Made by a program: the position numbers and the translations under genes
Shown here: positions 1-14,100 of the stretch, in pieces
Layout of the letters: each line of letters starts with the position of its first letter
Numbering within the stretch: the stretch's first letter is position 1
Assembly: GCA_029964075.1 (NCBI GenBank)
Contig: CM057149.1
Location: 17,002,197 to 17,066,196, forward strand
Direction: 5' to 3'
DNA from: Patiria pectinifera
Taxonomy: Eukaryota; Echinodermata; Asteroidea; Valvatida; Asterinidae
DNA length: 64,000 nucleotides
Notes under the pieces: generated by a model
The model's input: only the letters and a program-made list of their open reading frames with translations
The model's database searches: none
What the model was told of the DNA's origin: nothing

Positions 1-1010
1 GTTGGATTTTTGGGTCAAAAACTGACTTTTTTGATGATGCCGGCTATGGAAAAAGTTGAAGTTTTGGGGGCATTTTTTTAAAAAACCTAAAATGTTTCTT
101 TTCTTACTGGATACTGAATGTAATGAGTTGAACTATTCAGGGAATACAATTCTGGCCTCTAGGCACCTCGTGTGAACTTTTGGGGAAATTTGGTGAAGTG
201 AGATGTTTGGGTCAAAAACTGACTTTTTCGATGATGCCGGCTATGGAAAACGTTGAAGTTTTGGGGGCATTTCGTAAAAAACCTAAAATGTTTCTTTTCT
301 CACTGGATACTGAATGTAATGAGTTGAACTCTTCAGGGAATTCAATTCTGGCCTCTAGGCAGCTCGTGTAAACTTTTGGGGAAATTTGGTGAAGTTGGAT
401 TTTTGGGTCAAAAACTGTCTTTTTCGATGATGCTGGCTATGGAAAACGTTGAAGTTTTGGGGGCATTTTGTAAAATACCTAAAATGTTTCTTTTATCACT
501 GGTTACTGAATGTAATGAGTTGAACTCTTCAGGGAATTCAATTCTGGCCTCTAGTCACCTTGTGTGAACTTTTCGGGAAATTTGGTGAAGTTGGATTTTT
601 GGGTCAAAAACTGACTTTTTCGATGATGCCGGCTATGGAAAACGTTGAAGTTTTGGGGGCATTTTGTAAAAAACCTAAAATGTTTCTTTTCTCACTGGAT
701 ACTGAATGTAATGAGTTGAACTCTTCTCGGAAATCAATTCTGGCCTCTAGGCACCTTGTTTGAACCTTTGAGGAAATTTGGTGAAGTTGGATTTTTGGGT
801 CAAAAACTGACTTTTCCGATGATGCCGGCTATGGAAAACGTTGAAGTTTTGGGGGCATTTTGTAAAAAACCTAAAATGTTTCTTTTCTTACTGGATACTG
901 AATGTAATGAGTTGAACTCTTCAGGGAATTCAATTCTGGCCTCTAGGCACCTCGTGTGAACTTTTCGGGAAATTTGGTGAAGTTGGATTTTTGGGTCAAA
1001 AACTTACTTT
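1..1010 (+). repeat. Satellite block duplicated at 5288-6297
   Basis: Five consecutive monomers share private variants with 5288-6297 at an offset of about 5,287 bp (27 monomers). The shared variants are GAAAAAGTTGAAG, GGTGAAGTGAGATGTTTGG, GGCAGCTCGTGTAAAC, AAACTGTCTTTTTCG, ATGATGCTGG and TGTAAAATACC, all in the same order. Just after position 1010 the two blocks diverge. This is a segmental duplication within the array. Confidence 0.85.
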
Positions 1011-4000
1011 TTCGATGATGCCGGCTATGGAAAACGTTGAAGTTTTGGGGGCATTTTGTAAAAAACCTAAAATGTTTCTTTTCTCACTGGTTACTGAATG
1101 TAATGAGTTGAACTCTTCAGGGAATTCAATTCTGGCCTCTAGGCACCTCGTGTGAACTTTTTGGGAAATTTGGTGAAGTTGGATTTTTGGGTCAAAAACT
1201 GACTTTTTCGATGATGCCGGCTATGGAAAACGTTGAAGTTTTGGGGGCATTTCGTAAAAAACCTAAAATGTTTCTTTTCTCACTGGATACTGAATGTAAT
1301 GAGTTGAACTCTTCTCGGAATTCAATTCTGTCCTCTAGGCACCTTGTGTGAACCTTTGAGGAAATTTGGTGAAGTTGGATTTTTGGGTCAAAAACTGACT
1401 TTTTCGATGATGCCGGCTATGGAAAACGTTGAAGTTTTGGGGGCATTTTGTAAAAAACCTAAAATGTTTCTTTTCTTACTGGATACTGAATGTAATGAGT
1501 TGAACTCTTCAGGGAATTCAATTCTGGCCTCTAGGCACCTCGTGTGAACTTTTCGGGAAATTTGGTGAAGTCTGATTTTTGGGTCAAAAACTGACTTTTT
1601 CGATGATGCCGGCTATGGAAAACGTTGAAGTTTTGGGGGCATTTTGTAAAAAACCTAAAATGTTTCTTTTCTCACTGGATACTGAATGTAATGAGTTGAA
1701 CTCTACTCGGAATTCAATTCTGGCCTCTAGGCAACTCATGTGAACTTTTGGGGAAATTTGGTGAAGTTGGATTTTTGGGTCAAAAACTGACTTTTTCGAT
1801 GATGCCGGCTATGGAAAACGTTGAAGTTTTGGGGGCATTTTGTAAAAAACCTAAAATGTTTCTTTTCTCACTGGATACTGAATGTAATGAGTTGAACTCT
1901 TCAGGGAATTCAATTCTGGCCTCTAGGCACCTCGTGTGAACTTTTCGGGAAATTTGGGGAAGTCTGATTTTTGGGTCAAAAACTGACTTTTTCGATGATG
2001 CCGGCTATGGAAAACGTTGAAGTTTTGGGGGCATTTTTTTAAAAAACCTAAAATGTTTCTTTTCTCACTGGATACTGAATGTAATGAGTTGAACTCTTCA
2101 GGGAATTCAATTCTGGCCTCTAGGCACCTCGTGTGAACTTTTCGGGAAATTTGGTGAAGTCTGATTTTTGGGTCAAAAACTGACTTTTTCGATGATGCCG
2201 GCTATGGAAAACGTTGAAGTTTTGGGCCATTTTGTAAAAAACCTAAAATGTTTCTTTTCTCACTGGATACTGAATGTAATGAGTTGAACTCTTCAGGGAA
2301 TTTAATTCTGGCCTCTAGGCACCTCGTGTGAACTTTTGAGGAAATTTGGTGAAGTTGGATTTTTGGGTCAAAAACTGACTTTTTCGATGATGCCGGCTAT
2401 GGAAAACGTTGAAGTTTTGGGTCATTTTGTAAAAAATTTAAAATGTTTCTTTTCTCACTGGATACTGAATGTAATGAGTTGAACTCTTCAGGGAATTCAA
2501 TTCTGGCCTCTAGGCACCTCGTGTGAACTTCGTAGGAAATTTGGTGAAGTCAGATTTTTGGGTCAAAAACTGACTTTTTTGATGATGCCGGCTATGGAAA
2601 ACGTTGAAGTTTTGGGTCATTTTGTAAAAAATCTAAAATGTTTTTTTTCTCACTGGATACAGAATGTAATGAGTTGAACTCTTCAGGGAATTCAATTCTG
2701 GCCTCTAGGCACCTCGTGTGAACTTTTGAGGAAATTTGGTGAAGTTGGATTTTTGGGTCAAAAGCTGACTTTTTCGATGATGCCGGCTATGGAAAACGTT
2801 GAAGTTTTGGGGGCATTTTGTAAAAAACCTAAAATGTTTCTTTTCTTACTGGATACTGAATGTAATGAGTTGAACTCTTCAGGGAATTTAATTCTGGCCT
2901 CTAGGCACCTCGTGTGAACTTTTCGGGAAATTTGGTGAAGTTGGATTTTTGGGTCAGAAACTGACTTTTTCGATGATGCCGGCTATGGAAAACGTTGAAG
3001 TTTTGGGGGCATTTTGTAAAAAACCTAAAATGTTTCTTTTCTCACTGGATACTGAATGTAATGAGTTGAACTCTTCAGGGAATTCAATTCTGGCCTCTAG
3101 GCACCTCGTGTGAACTTTTGGGGAAATTTGGTGAAGTTGGATTTTTGGGTCAAAAACTGACTTTTTCGATGATGCCGGCTATGGAAAAAGTTGAAGTTTT
3201 GGGGGCATTTTTTTTAAAAAACCTAAAATGTTTCTTTTCTCACTGGATACTGAATGTAATGAGTTGAACTCTTCAGGGAATACAATTCTGGACTCTAGGC
3301 ACCTCGTGTGAACTTTTGGGGAAATTTGGTGAAGTTGGAATTTTGGGTCAAAAACTGACTTTTTCGATGATGCCGGCTATGGAAAACGTTGAAGTTTTGG
3401 GGGCATTTCGTAAAAAACCTAAAATGTTTCTTTTCTCACTGGATACTGAATGTAATGAGTTGAACTCTTCAGGGAATTCAATTCTGGCCTCTAGGCACCT
3501 CGTGTAAACTTTTGGGGAAATTTGGTGAAGTTGGATTTTTGGGTCAAAAACTGACTTTTTCGATGATGCCGGCTATGGAAAACGTTGAAGTTTTGGGGGC
3601 ATTTTGTAAAAAACCTAAAATGTTTCTTTTCTCACTGGTTACTGAATGTAATGAGTTGAACTCTTCAGGGAATTCAATTCTGGCCTCTAGGCACCTCGTG
3701 TGAACTTTTCGGGAAATTTGGTGAAGTTGGATTTTTGGGTCAAAAACTGACTTTTTCGATGATGCCGGCTATGGAAAACGTTGAAGTTTTGGGGGCATTT
3801 TGTAAAAAACCTAAAATGTTTCTTTTCTCACTGGATACTGAATGTAATGAGTTGAACTCTTCTCGGAAATCAATTCTGGCCTCTAGGCACCTTGTGTGAA
3901 CCTTTGAGGAAATTTGGTGAAGTTGGATTTTTGGGTCAAAAACTGACTTTTTCGATGATGCCGGCTATGGAAAACGTTGAAGTTTTGGGGGCATTTTGTA

Positions 4001-5287
4001 AAAAACCTAAAATGTTTCTTTTCTTACTGGATACTGAATGTAATGAGTTGAACTCTTCAGGGAATTCAATTCTGGCCTCTAGGCACCTCGTGTGAACTTT
4101 TCGGGAAATTTGGTGAAGTTGGATTTTTGGGTCAAAAACTGACTTTTTCGATGATGCCGGCTATGGAAAACGTTGAAGTTTTGGGGGCATTTTGTAAAAA
4201 ACCTAAAATGTTTCTTTTCTCACTGGATACTGAATGTAATGAGTTGAACTCTTCCGGGAATTTAATTCTGGCCTCTAGGCACCTCGTGTGATCTTTTCGG
4301 GAAATTTGGTGAAGTTGGATTTTTGGGTCAGAAACTGACTTTTTCGATGATGCCGGCTATGGAAAACGTTGAAGTTTTGGGGGCATTTTGTAAAAAACCT
4401 AAAATGTTTCTTTTCTCACTGGATACTGAATGTAATGAGTTGAACTCTTCAGGGAATTCAATTCTGGCCTCTAGGCACCTCGTGTGAACTTTTGAGGAAA
4501 TTTGGTGAAGTTGGATTTTGGGTCAAAACTGACTTTTCGATGATGCCGGCTATGGAAAACGTTGAAGTTTTGGGGCATTTTGTAAAAACCTAAAATGTTT
4601 CTTTTCTCACTGGATACTGAATGTAATGAGTTGAACTCTTCAGGGAATTCAATTCTGGCCTCTAGGCACCTCGTGTGAACTTTTCGGGAAATTTGGTGAA
4701 GTTGGATTTTTGGGTCAAAAACTGACTTTTTCGATGATGCCGGCTATGGAAAACGTTGAAGTTTTGGGGCATTTTGTAAAAAACCTAAAATGTTTCTTTT
4801 CTCACTGGATACTGAATGTAATGAGTTGAACTCTTCAGGGAATTCAATTCTGGCCTCTAGGCACCTTGTGTGAACTTTTGGGGAAATTTGGTGAAGTTGG
4901 ATTTTTGGGTCAAAAACTGACTTTTTCGATGATGCCGGCTATGGAAAACGTTGAAGTTTTGGGGCATTTTGTAAAAAAATCTAAAATGTTTCTTTTCTCA
5001 CTGGATACTGAATGTAATGAGTTGAACTCTTCAGGGAATTTAATTCTGGCCTCTAGGCACCTCGTGTGAACTTTTCGGGAAATTTGGTGAAGTTGGATTT
5101 TTGGGTCAGAAACTGACTTTTTCGATGATGCCGGCTATGGAAAATGTTGAAGTTTTGGGGGCATTTCGTAAAAAACCTAAAATGTTTCTTTTCTCACTGG
5201 ATACTGAATGTAATGAGTTGAACTCTTCAGGGAATTCAATTCTGGCCTCTAGGCACCTCGTGTAAACTTTTGGGGAAATTTGGTGAA

Positions 5288-6297
5288 GTTGGATTTTTGG
5301 GTCAAAAACTGACTTTTTTGATGATGCCGGCTATGGAAAAAGTTGAAGTTTTGGGGGCATTTTTTTAAAAAACCTAAAATGTTTCTTTTCTCACTGGATA
5401 CTGAATGTAATGAGTTGAACTCTTCAGGGAATTCAATTCTGGCCTCTAGGCACCTCGTGTGAACTTTTGGGGAAATTTGGTGAAGTGAGATGTTTGGGTC
5501 AAAAACTGACTTTTTCGATGATGCCGGCTATGGAAAACGTTGAAGTTTTGGGGGCATTTCGTAAAAAACCTAAAATGTTTCTTTTCTCACTGGATACTGA
5601 ATGTAATGAGTTGAACTCTTCAGGGAATTCAATTCTGGCCTCTAGGCAGCTCGTGTAAACTTTTGGGGAAATTTGGTGAAGTTGGATTTTTGGGTCAAAA
5701 ACTGTCTTTTTCGATGATGCTGGCTATGGAAAACGTTGAAGTTTTGGGGGCATTTTGTAAAATACCTAAAATGTTTCTTTTATCACTGGTTACTGAATGT
5801 AATGAGTTGAACTCTTCAGGGAATTCAATTCTGGCCTCTAGGCACCTTGTGTGAACTTTTCGGGAAATTTGGTGAAGTTGGATTTTTGGGTCAAAAACTG
5901 ACTTTTTCGATGATGCCGGCTATGGAAAACGTTGAAGTTTTGGGGGCATTTTGTAAAAAACCTAAAATGTTTCTTTTCTCACTGGATACTGAATGTAATG
6001 AGTTGAACTCTTCTCGGAAATCAATTCTGGCCTCTAGGCACCTTGTGTGAACCTTTGAGGAAATTTAGTGAAGTTGGATTTTTGGGTCAAAAACTGACTT
6101 TTTCGATGATGCCGGCTATGGAAAACGTTGAAGTTTTGGGGGCATTTTGTAAAAAACCTAAAATGTTTCTTTTCTTACTGGATACTGAATGTAATGAGTT
6201 GAACTCTTCAGGGAATTCAATTCTGGCCTCTAGGCACCTCGTGTGAACTTTTCGGGAAATTTGGTGAAGTTGGATTTTTGGGTCAAAAACTTACTTT
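5288..6297 (+). repeat. Second copy of the 1-1010 satellite block
   Basis: Carries the same ordered set of private monomer variants as 1-1010, with very few differences (for example AGGCACC here against AGTCACC in the first copy at about 553). After about 6297 it runs into an unusually degenerate monomer (GAAGGTTTGAGGGC), which marks the end of the duplicated tract. Confidence 0.85.
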
Positions 6298-9200
6298 TTC
6301 GATGATGCCGGCTATGGAAAACGTTGAAGGTTTGAGGGCATTTTTTAAAAACTCTACGATGTTTCTTTTCTCACTGGATACTGAATGTAATGAGTTGAAC
6401 TCTTCAGGGAATTCAATTCTGGCCTCTAGGCACCTCGTGTGAACATTTTGGGAAATTTGGTGAAGTTGGATTTTGGGTCAAAACTGACTTTTTCGATGAT
6501 GCCGGCTATGGAAAACGTTGAAGTTTTGGGGCATTTTGTAAAAACCTAAAATGTTTCTTTTCTCACTGGATACTGAATGTAATGAGTTGAACTCTTCTCG
6601 AATTCAATTCTGGCCTCTAGGCACCTTGTGTGAACCTTTGAGGAAATTTGGTGAAGTTGGATTTTGGGTCAAAAACTGACTTTTTCGATGATGCCGGCTA
6701 TGGCAAACGTTGAAGTTTTGGGGGCATTTTGTAAAAACCTAAAATGTTTCTTTTCACACTGGATACTGAATGTAATGAGTTGAACTCTTCAGGGAATTCA
6801 ATTCTGGCCTCTCGGCCCCTCGTGTGATCTTTGCGTGAAAGTTGTTGAAGTTTGACTTTTTGGTCAGAAACTTACTTTTTCGATTATGCCGGCTATGGAA
6901 AACGTTGAAGTTTTGGGGGCATTTTTAAAAACAACCTAAAATGTTTCTTTTCTCACTGGATACTGAATGTAATGAGTTGAACTCTTCAGGGAATACAATT
7001 CTGGCCTCTAGGCACCTCGTGTGAACTTTTCGGGAAATTTGGTGAAGTTGGAATTTTGGGTCAAAAACTGACTTTTTCGATGATGCCAGCTATGGAAAAC
7101 GTTGAAGTTTTGGGGGCATTTTGCAAAAATCAAAAATGTTTCTTTTCTCACTGGATACTGAATGTAATGAGTTTAACTCTTCAGGGAATTTCTTTCGGCC
7201 TCTAGGCACCTCATGTGAACTTTTGGGAAAATCTGGTGAAGTTGGATTTTTGGGTCAAAAACTGACTTTTTCGATGATGCCGGCTATGGAAAACGTTAAA
7301 GTTTTGGGGGCATTTTGCAAAAATCAAAAATGTTTCTTTTCTCACTGGATACTGAATGTAATGAGTTGAACTCTTCAGGGAATTCAATTCTGGCCTCTAG
7401 GCACCTCGTGTGAACTTTTCGGGAAATTTGGTGAAGTTGGATTTTTGGGTCAAAAACTGACTTTTTCGATGATGCCGGCTATGGAAAACGTTGAAGTTTT
7501 GGGGGCATTTTGTAAAAAACCTAAAATGTTTCTTTTCTCACTGGATACTGAATGTAATGAGTTGAACTCTTCAGGGAATTCAATTCTGGCCTCTAGGCAC
7601 CTCGTGTGAACTTTTCGGGAATTTGGTGAAGTTGGATTTTTGGGTCAAAAACTGACTTTTTCGATGATGCCGGCTATGGAAAACGTTGAAGTTTTGGGGG
7701 CATTTTTTTAAAAAACCTAAAATGTTTCTTTTCTCACTGGATACTGAATGTAATGAGTTGAACTCTTCAGGGAATTTAATTCTGGCCTCTAGGCACCTCG
7801 TGTGAACTTTTCGGGAAATTTGGTGAAGTTGGATTTTTGGGTCAAAAACTGACTTTTTCGATGATGCCGGCTATGGAAAACGTTGAAGTTTTGGGGGCAT
7901 TTTTGTAAAAAACCTAAAATGTTTCTTTTCTCACTGGATACTGAATGTAATGAGTTGAACTCTTCAGGGAATTCAATTCTGGCCTCTAGGCACCTCGTGT
8001 GAACTTTTGGGGAAATTTGGTGAAGTTGGATTTTTGGGTCAAAACTTACTTTTTTGATGATGCCGGCTATGAAAAACGTTGAAGTTTTGGGGGCATTTTT
8101 TAAAAAGCCTTAAATTTTCTTTTCTCACTGGATACTGAATGTAATGAGTTGAACTCTTCAGGGAATTCAATTCTGGCCTCTAGGCACCTCGTGTGAACTT
8201 TTGGGGAAATTTGGTGAAGTTGGATTTTTGGGTCAAAAACTGACTTTTTCGATGATGCCGGCTATGGAAAACGTTGAAGTTTTGGGGGCATTTCGTAAAA
8301 AACCTAAAATGTTTCTTTTCTCACTGGATACTGAATGTAATGAGTTGAACTCTTCAGGGAATTCAATTCTGGCCTCTAGGCACCTCGTGTGAACTTTTCG
8401 GGAAATTTGGTGAAGTTGGATTTTTGGGTCAAAAACTGACTTTTTCGATGATGCCGGCTATGGAAAACGTTGAAGTTTTGGGGGCATTTCGTAAAAAAAC
8501 CTAAAATGTTTCTTTTCTCACTGGATACTGAATGTAATGAGTTGAACTCTTCTCGGAAATCAATTCTGGCCTCTAGGCACCTTGTGTGAACCTTTGAGGA
8601 AATTTGGTGAAGTTGGATTTTTGGGTCAAAAACTGACTTTTTCGATGATGCCGGCTATGGAAAACGTTGAAGTTTTGGGGGCATTTTGTAAAAAACCTAA
8701 AATGTTTCTTTTCTTACTGGATACTGAATGTAATGAGTTGAACTCTTCAGGGAATTCAATTCTGGCCTCTAGGCACCTCGTGTGAACTTTTCGGGAAATT
8801 TGGTGAAGTTGGATTTTTGGGTCAAAAACTGACTTTTTCGATGATGCCGGCTATGGAAAACGTTGAAGTTTTGGGGGCATTTTGTAAAAAACCTAAAATG
8901 TTTCTTTTCTCACTGGATACTGAATGTAATGAGTTGAACTCTTCAGGGAATTCAATTCTGGCCTCTAGGCACCTCGTGTGAACTTTTGGGGAAATTTGGT
9001 GAAGTTGGATTTTTGGGTCAAAAACTGACTTTTTCGATGATGCCGGCTATGGAAAACGTTGAAGTTTTGGGGGCATTTCGTAAAAAACCTAAAATGTTTC
9101 TTTTCTCACTGGATACTGAATGTAATGAGTTGAACTCTTCTCGGAATTCAATTCTGGCCTCTAGGCACCTTGTGTAAACTTTTGGGGAAATTTGGTGAAG

Positions 9201-10228
9201 TTGGATTTTTGGGTCAAAAACTGACTTTTTCGATGATGCCGGCTATGGAAAACGTTGAAGTTTTGGGGGCATTTTGTAAAAAACCTAAAATGTTTCTTTT
9301 CTCACTGGATACTGAATGTAATGAGTTGAACTCTTCAGGGAATTCAATTCTGGCCTCTAGGCACCTCGTGTGAACTTTTCGGGAAATTTGGTGAAGTTGG
9401 ATTTTTGGGTCAAAAACTGACTTTTTCGATGATGCCGGCTATGGAAAACGTTGAAGTTTTGGGGGCATTTTTTTAAAAAACCTAAAATGTTTCTTTTCTC
9501 ACTGGATACTGAATGTAATGAGTTGAACTCTTCAGGGAATTCAATTCTGGCCTCTAGGCACCTCGTGTAAACTTTTGGGGAAATTTGGTGAAGTTGGATT
9601 TTTGGGTCAAAAACTGACTTTTTCGATGATGCCGGCTATGGAAAACGTTGAAGTTTTGGGGCATTTTGTAAAACCTAAAATGTTTCTTTTCTCACTGGAT
9701 ACTGAATGTAATGAGTTGAACTCCTCAGGAATTCAATTCTGGCCTCTAGGCACCTCATGTGAACTTTGGGAAATTTGGTGAAGTTGGATTTTGGGTCAAA
9801 ACGGACTTTTTCGATGATGCCGGCTATGGAAAACGTTGAAGTTTTGGGGCATTTTGTAAAAAATCTAAAATTTTTCTTTTCTCACTGGATACTGAATGTA
9901 ATGAGTTGAACTCTTCAGGGAATTCAATTCTGGCCTCTAGGCACCTCGTGTGAACTTTTGGGTGAATTTAGTGAAGTTGGATTTTGGGTCAAAAACTGAC
10001 TTTTTCGATGATGCCGGCTCTGGAAAAAGTTGTAGTTTTTGGGGCATTTTTTTTAAAAAACCTAAAATGTTTCTTTTCTCACTGGATACTGAATGTAATG
10101 AGTTGAACTCTTCAGGGAATACAATTCTGGACTCTAGGCACCTCGTGTGAACTTTTGGGGAAATTTGGTGAAGTTGGAATTTTGGGTCAAAAACTGACTT
10201 TTTCGATGATGCCAGCTATGGAAAACGT

Positions 10229-10350
10229 TGAAGTTTTGGTGTCATTTTTTTAAAAAATCTGAAATGTTTTTTTTGTCTTTGGATACGAAATGTATTGATG
10301 TGGACTCTTTAGGGATTTCTATTCTGGCCTCTGGGCACCACGTGTGAACT
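10229..10350 (+). repeat. Highly degenerate monomer inside the array
   Basis: This copy keeps the satellite framework but has a dense cluster of substitutions, including GTCTTTGGATACG, TGTATTGATGTGG and GGGCACCACGTG, while its neighbours are near consensus. It looks like an old copy that escaped homogenisation. Similar but milder patches lie at 6.3-7.2, 12.8-13.1, 17.4-17.7 and 39.28-39.41 kb. Confidence 0.7.
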
Positions 10351-11158
10351 TTTGGGAAATTTGGTGAAGTGAGATTTTTTGGTCAAAACTGACTTTTTCG
10401 ATGATGCCGGCTATGGAAAACGTTGAAGTTTTGGGGGCATTTTGTAAAAACCTAAAATGTTTCTTTTCTCACTGGATACTGAATGTAATGAGTTGAACTC
10501 TTCAGGGAATTCAATTCTGGCCTCTAGGCACCTCGTGTGAACTTTTCGGGAAATTTGGTGAAGTTGGATTTTTGGGTCAGAAACTGACTTTTTCGATGAT
10601 GCCGGCTATGGAAAACGTTGAAGTTTTGGGGGCATTTTGTAAAAAACCTAAAATGTTTCTTTTCTCACTGGATACTGAATGTAATGAGTTGAACTCTTCA
10701 GGGAATTCAATTCTGGCCTCTAGGCACCTCGTGTGAACTTTTGGGGAAATTTGGTGAAGTTGGATTTTTGGGTCAAAAACTGACTTTTTCGATGATGCCG
10801 GCTATGGAAAACGTTGAAGTTTTGGGGGCATTTCGTAAAAAACCTAAAATGTTTCTTTTCTCACTGGATACTGAATGTAATGAGTTGAACTCTTCTCGGA
10901 ATTCAATTCTGGCCTCTAGGCACCTTGTGTGAACCTTTGAGGAAATTTGGTGAAGTTGGATTTTTGGGTCAAAACCTGACTTTTTCAATGAGACCGACAA
11001 TGGAAAACGTTGAAGTTTTGGGGGCATTTTGTAAAAAACCTAAAATGTTTCTTTTCTCACTGGATACTGAATGTAATGAGTTGAACTCTTCAGGGAATTC
11101 AATTCTGGCCTCTAGGCACCTCGTGTGAACTTTTCAGGAAATTTGGTGAAGTTGGATT

Positions 11159-11163
11159 NTNGN
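11159..11163. other. Unresolved bases (three N) in the satellite
   Basis: Ns at 11159, 11161 and 11163 replace bases of the T-run and G-run motif that reads GATTTTTGGGTCAAAAA in other monomers. This is sequencing or consensus uncertainty and not a biological feature. Confidence 0.95.
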
Positions 11164-14100
11164 TCAAAAACTGACTTTTTCGATGATGCCGGCTATGGAA
11201 AACGTTGAAGTTTTGGGTCATTTTGTAAAAAACCTAAAATGTTTCTTTTCTCACTGGATACTGAATGTAATGAGTTGAACTCTTCAGGGAATTCAATTCT
11301 GGCCTCTAGGCACCTCGTGTAAACTTTTGGGGAAATTTGGTGAAGTTGGATTTTTGGGTCAAAAACTGACTTTTTCGATGATGCCGGCTATGGAAAACGT
11401 TGAAGTTTTGGGTCATTTTGTAAAAAACCTAAAATGTTTCTTTTCTCACTGGATACTGAATGTAATGAGTTGAACTCTTCTCGGAATTCAATTCTGGCCT
11501 CTAGGCACCTCGTGTGAACTTTTGGGGAAATTTGGTGAAGTTGGATTTTTGGGTCAAAAACTGACTTTTTCGATGATGCCGGCTATGGAAAACGTTGAAG
11601 TTTTGGGGGCATTTTGTAAAAAACCTAAAATGTTTCTTTTCTCACTGGATACTGAATGTAATGAGTTGAACTCTTCAGGGAATTCAATTCTGGCCTCTAG
11701 GCACCTCGTGTGAACTTTTCGGGAAATTTGGTGAAGTTGGATTTTTGGGTCAAAAACTGACTTTTTCGATGATGCCGGCTATGGAAAACGTTGAAGTTTT
11801 GGGGCATTTTGTAAAAAATCTAAAATGTTTCTTTTCTCACTGGATACTGAATGTAATGAGTTGAACTCTTCAGGGAATTCAATTCTGGCCTCTAGGCACC
11901 TCGTGTGAACTTTTGGGAAATTTGGTGAAGTTGGATTTTGGGTCAAAAACTGACTTTTTCGATGATGCCGGCTATGGAAAACGTTGAAGTTTTGGGGGCA
12001 TTTTGTAAAAACCTAAAATGTTTCTTTTCTCACTGGATACTGAATGTAATGAGTTGAACTCTTCAGGGAATTCAATTCTGGCCTCTAGGCACCTCGTGTG
12101 AACTTTTCGGGAAATTTGGTGAAGTTGGATTTTTGGGTCAAAAACTGACTTTTTCGATGATGCCGGCTATGGAAAACGTTGAAGTTTTGGGGGCATTTCG
12201 TAAAAAACCTAAAATGTTTCTTTTCTCACTGGATACTGAATGTAATGAGTTGAACTCTTCTCGGAATTCAATTCTGGCCTCTAGGCACCTTGTGTGAACC
12301 TTTGAGGAAATTTGGTGAAGTTGGATTTTTGGGTCAAAAACTGACTTTTTCGATGATGCCGGCTATGGAAAACGTTGAAGTTTTGGGGCATTTTGTAAAA
12401 AACCTAAAATGTTTCTTTTCTCACTGGATACTGAATGTAATGAGTTGAACTCTTCAGGGAATTCAATTCTGGCCTCTAGGCACCTCGTGTAAACTTTTGG
12501 GGAAATTTGGTGAAGTTGGATTTTTGGGTCAAAAACTGACTTTTTCGATGATGCCGGCTATGGAAAACGTTGAAGTTTTGGGTCATTTTGTAAAAAACCT
12601 AAAATGTTTCTTTTCTCACTGGATACTGAATGTAATGAGTTGAACTCTTCAGGGAATTCAATTCTGGCCTCTAGGCACCTCGTGTGAACTTTTCGGGAAA
12701 TTTGGTGAAGTCTGATTTTTGGGTCAAAAACTGACTTTTTCGATGATGCCGGCTATGGAAAACGTTGAAGTTTTGGGGCATTTGGTAAAAAATGGAATAT
12801 TGTTCTTGTCTCACTCGATACTGAATGTAATGAGTTGAACTCTTCAGGGAATTCAATTCTGGCCTCTAGGCACCTCGTGTGAACTTTTGAGGAAATATAG
12901 TAAAGTTGGATTTTGGTTCAAAAACTGACTTTTTCGATGATGCCGGCTATGGAAAACGTTGAAGTTTTGGGGCATTTTGTAAAAAACCTAAAATGTTTCT
13001 TTTCTCACTGGTTACTGAATGTAATAAGTTGAACTCTTCAGGGGATTCAATTCTGGCCTGTAGGCACCTTGTGTGAACATTTGACTTAGTTTCGTGAAGT
13101 TGGATTTTTGGGTCAAAAACTGACTTTTTCGATGATGCCGGCTATGGAAAACGTTGAAGTTTTGGGGGCATTTCGTAAAAAACCTAAAATGTTTCTTTTC
13201 TCACTGGATACTGAATGTAATGAGTTGAACTCTTCAGGGAATTCAATTCTGGCCTCTAGGCACCTCGTGTGAACTTTTGGGGAAATTTGGTGAAGTTGGA
13301 TTTTTGGGTCAAAAACTGACTTTTTCGATGATGCCGGCTATGGAAAACGTTGAAGTTTTGGGGGCATTTTGTAAAAAACCTAAAATGTTTCTTTTCTCAC
13401 TGGATACTGAATGTAATGAGTTGAACTCTTCTCGGAAATCAATTCTGGCCTCTAGGCACCTTGTGTGAACCTTTGAGGAAATTTGGTGAAGTTGGATTTT
13501 TGGGTCAAGAGGTGACTTTTTTGATGATGCCGGCTATGGAAAACGTTGAAGTTTTGGGGCATTTTGTAAAAAACCTAAAATGTTTCTTTTCTCACTGGAT
13601 ACTGAATGTAATGAGTTGAACTCTTCAGGGAATTCAATTCTGGCCTCTAGGCACCTCGTGTGAACTTTTCGGGAAATTTGGTGAAGTTGGATTTTTGGGT
13701 CAAAAACTGACTTTTTCGATGATGCCGGCTATGGAAAACGTTGAAGTTTTGGGGCATTTTGTAAAAACCTAAAATATTTCTTTTCTCACTGGATACTGAA
13801 TGTAATGAGTTGAACTTTCCAGGGAATTCAAGTCTGGCCTCTAGGCACCTCGTGTGAACTTTTGGGGAAATTTGGTGAAGTTGGATTTTGGGTCAAAAAC
13901 TGACTTTTTCGATGATGGCGGCTATGGAAAACGTTGAAGTTTTGGGGCATTTTGTAAAAAACCTAAAATGTTTCTTTTCTCACTGGATACTGAATGTAAT
14001 GAGTTGAACTCTTCAGGGAATTCAATTCTGGCCTCTAGGCACCTCGTGTGAACTTTTTGGGAAATTTGGTGAAGTTGGATTTTTGGGTCAAAAACTGACT

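Noticed and set aside
10773..11027. Minus-strand frames of 61-89 codons in the array
   Set aside because: They are reverse readings of the same satellite monomers and shift with indels.
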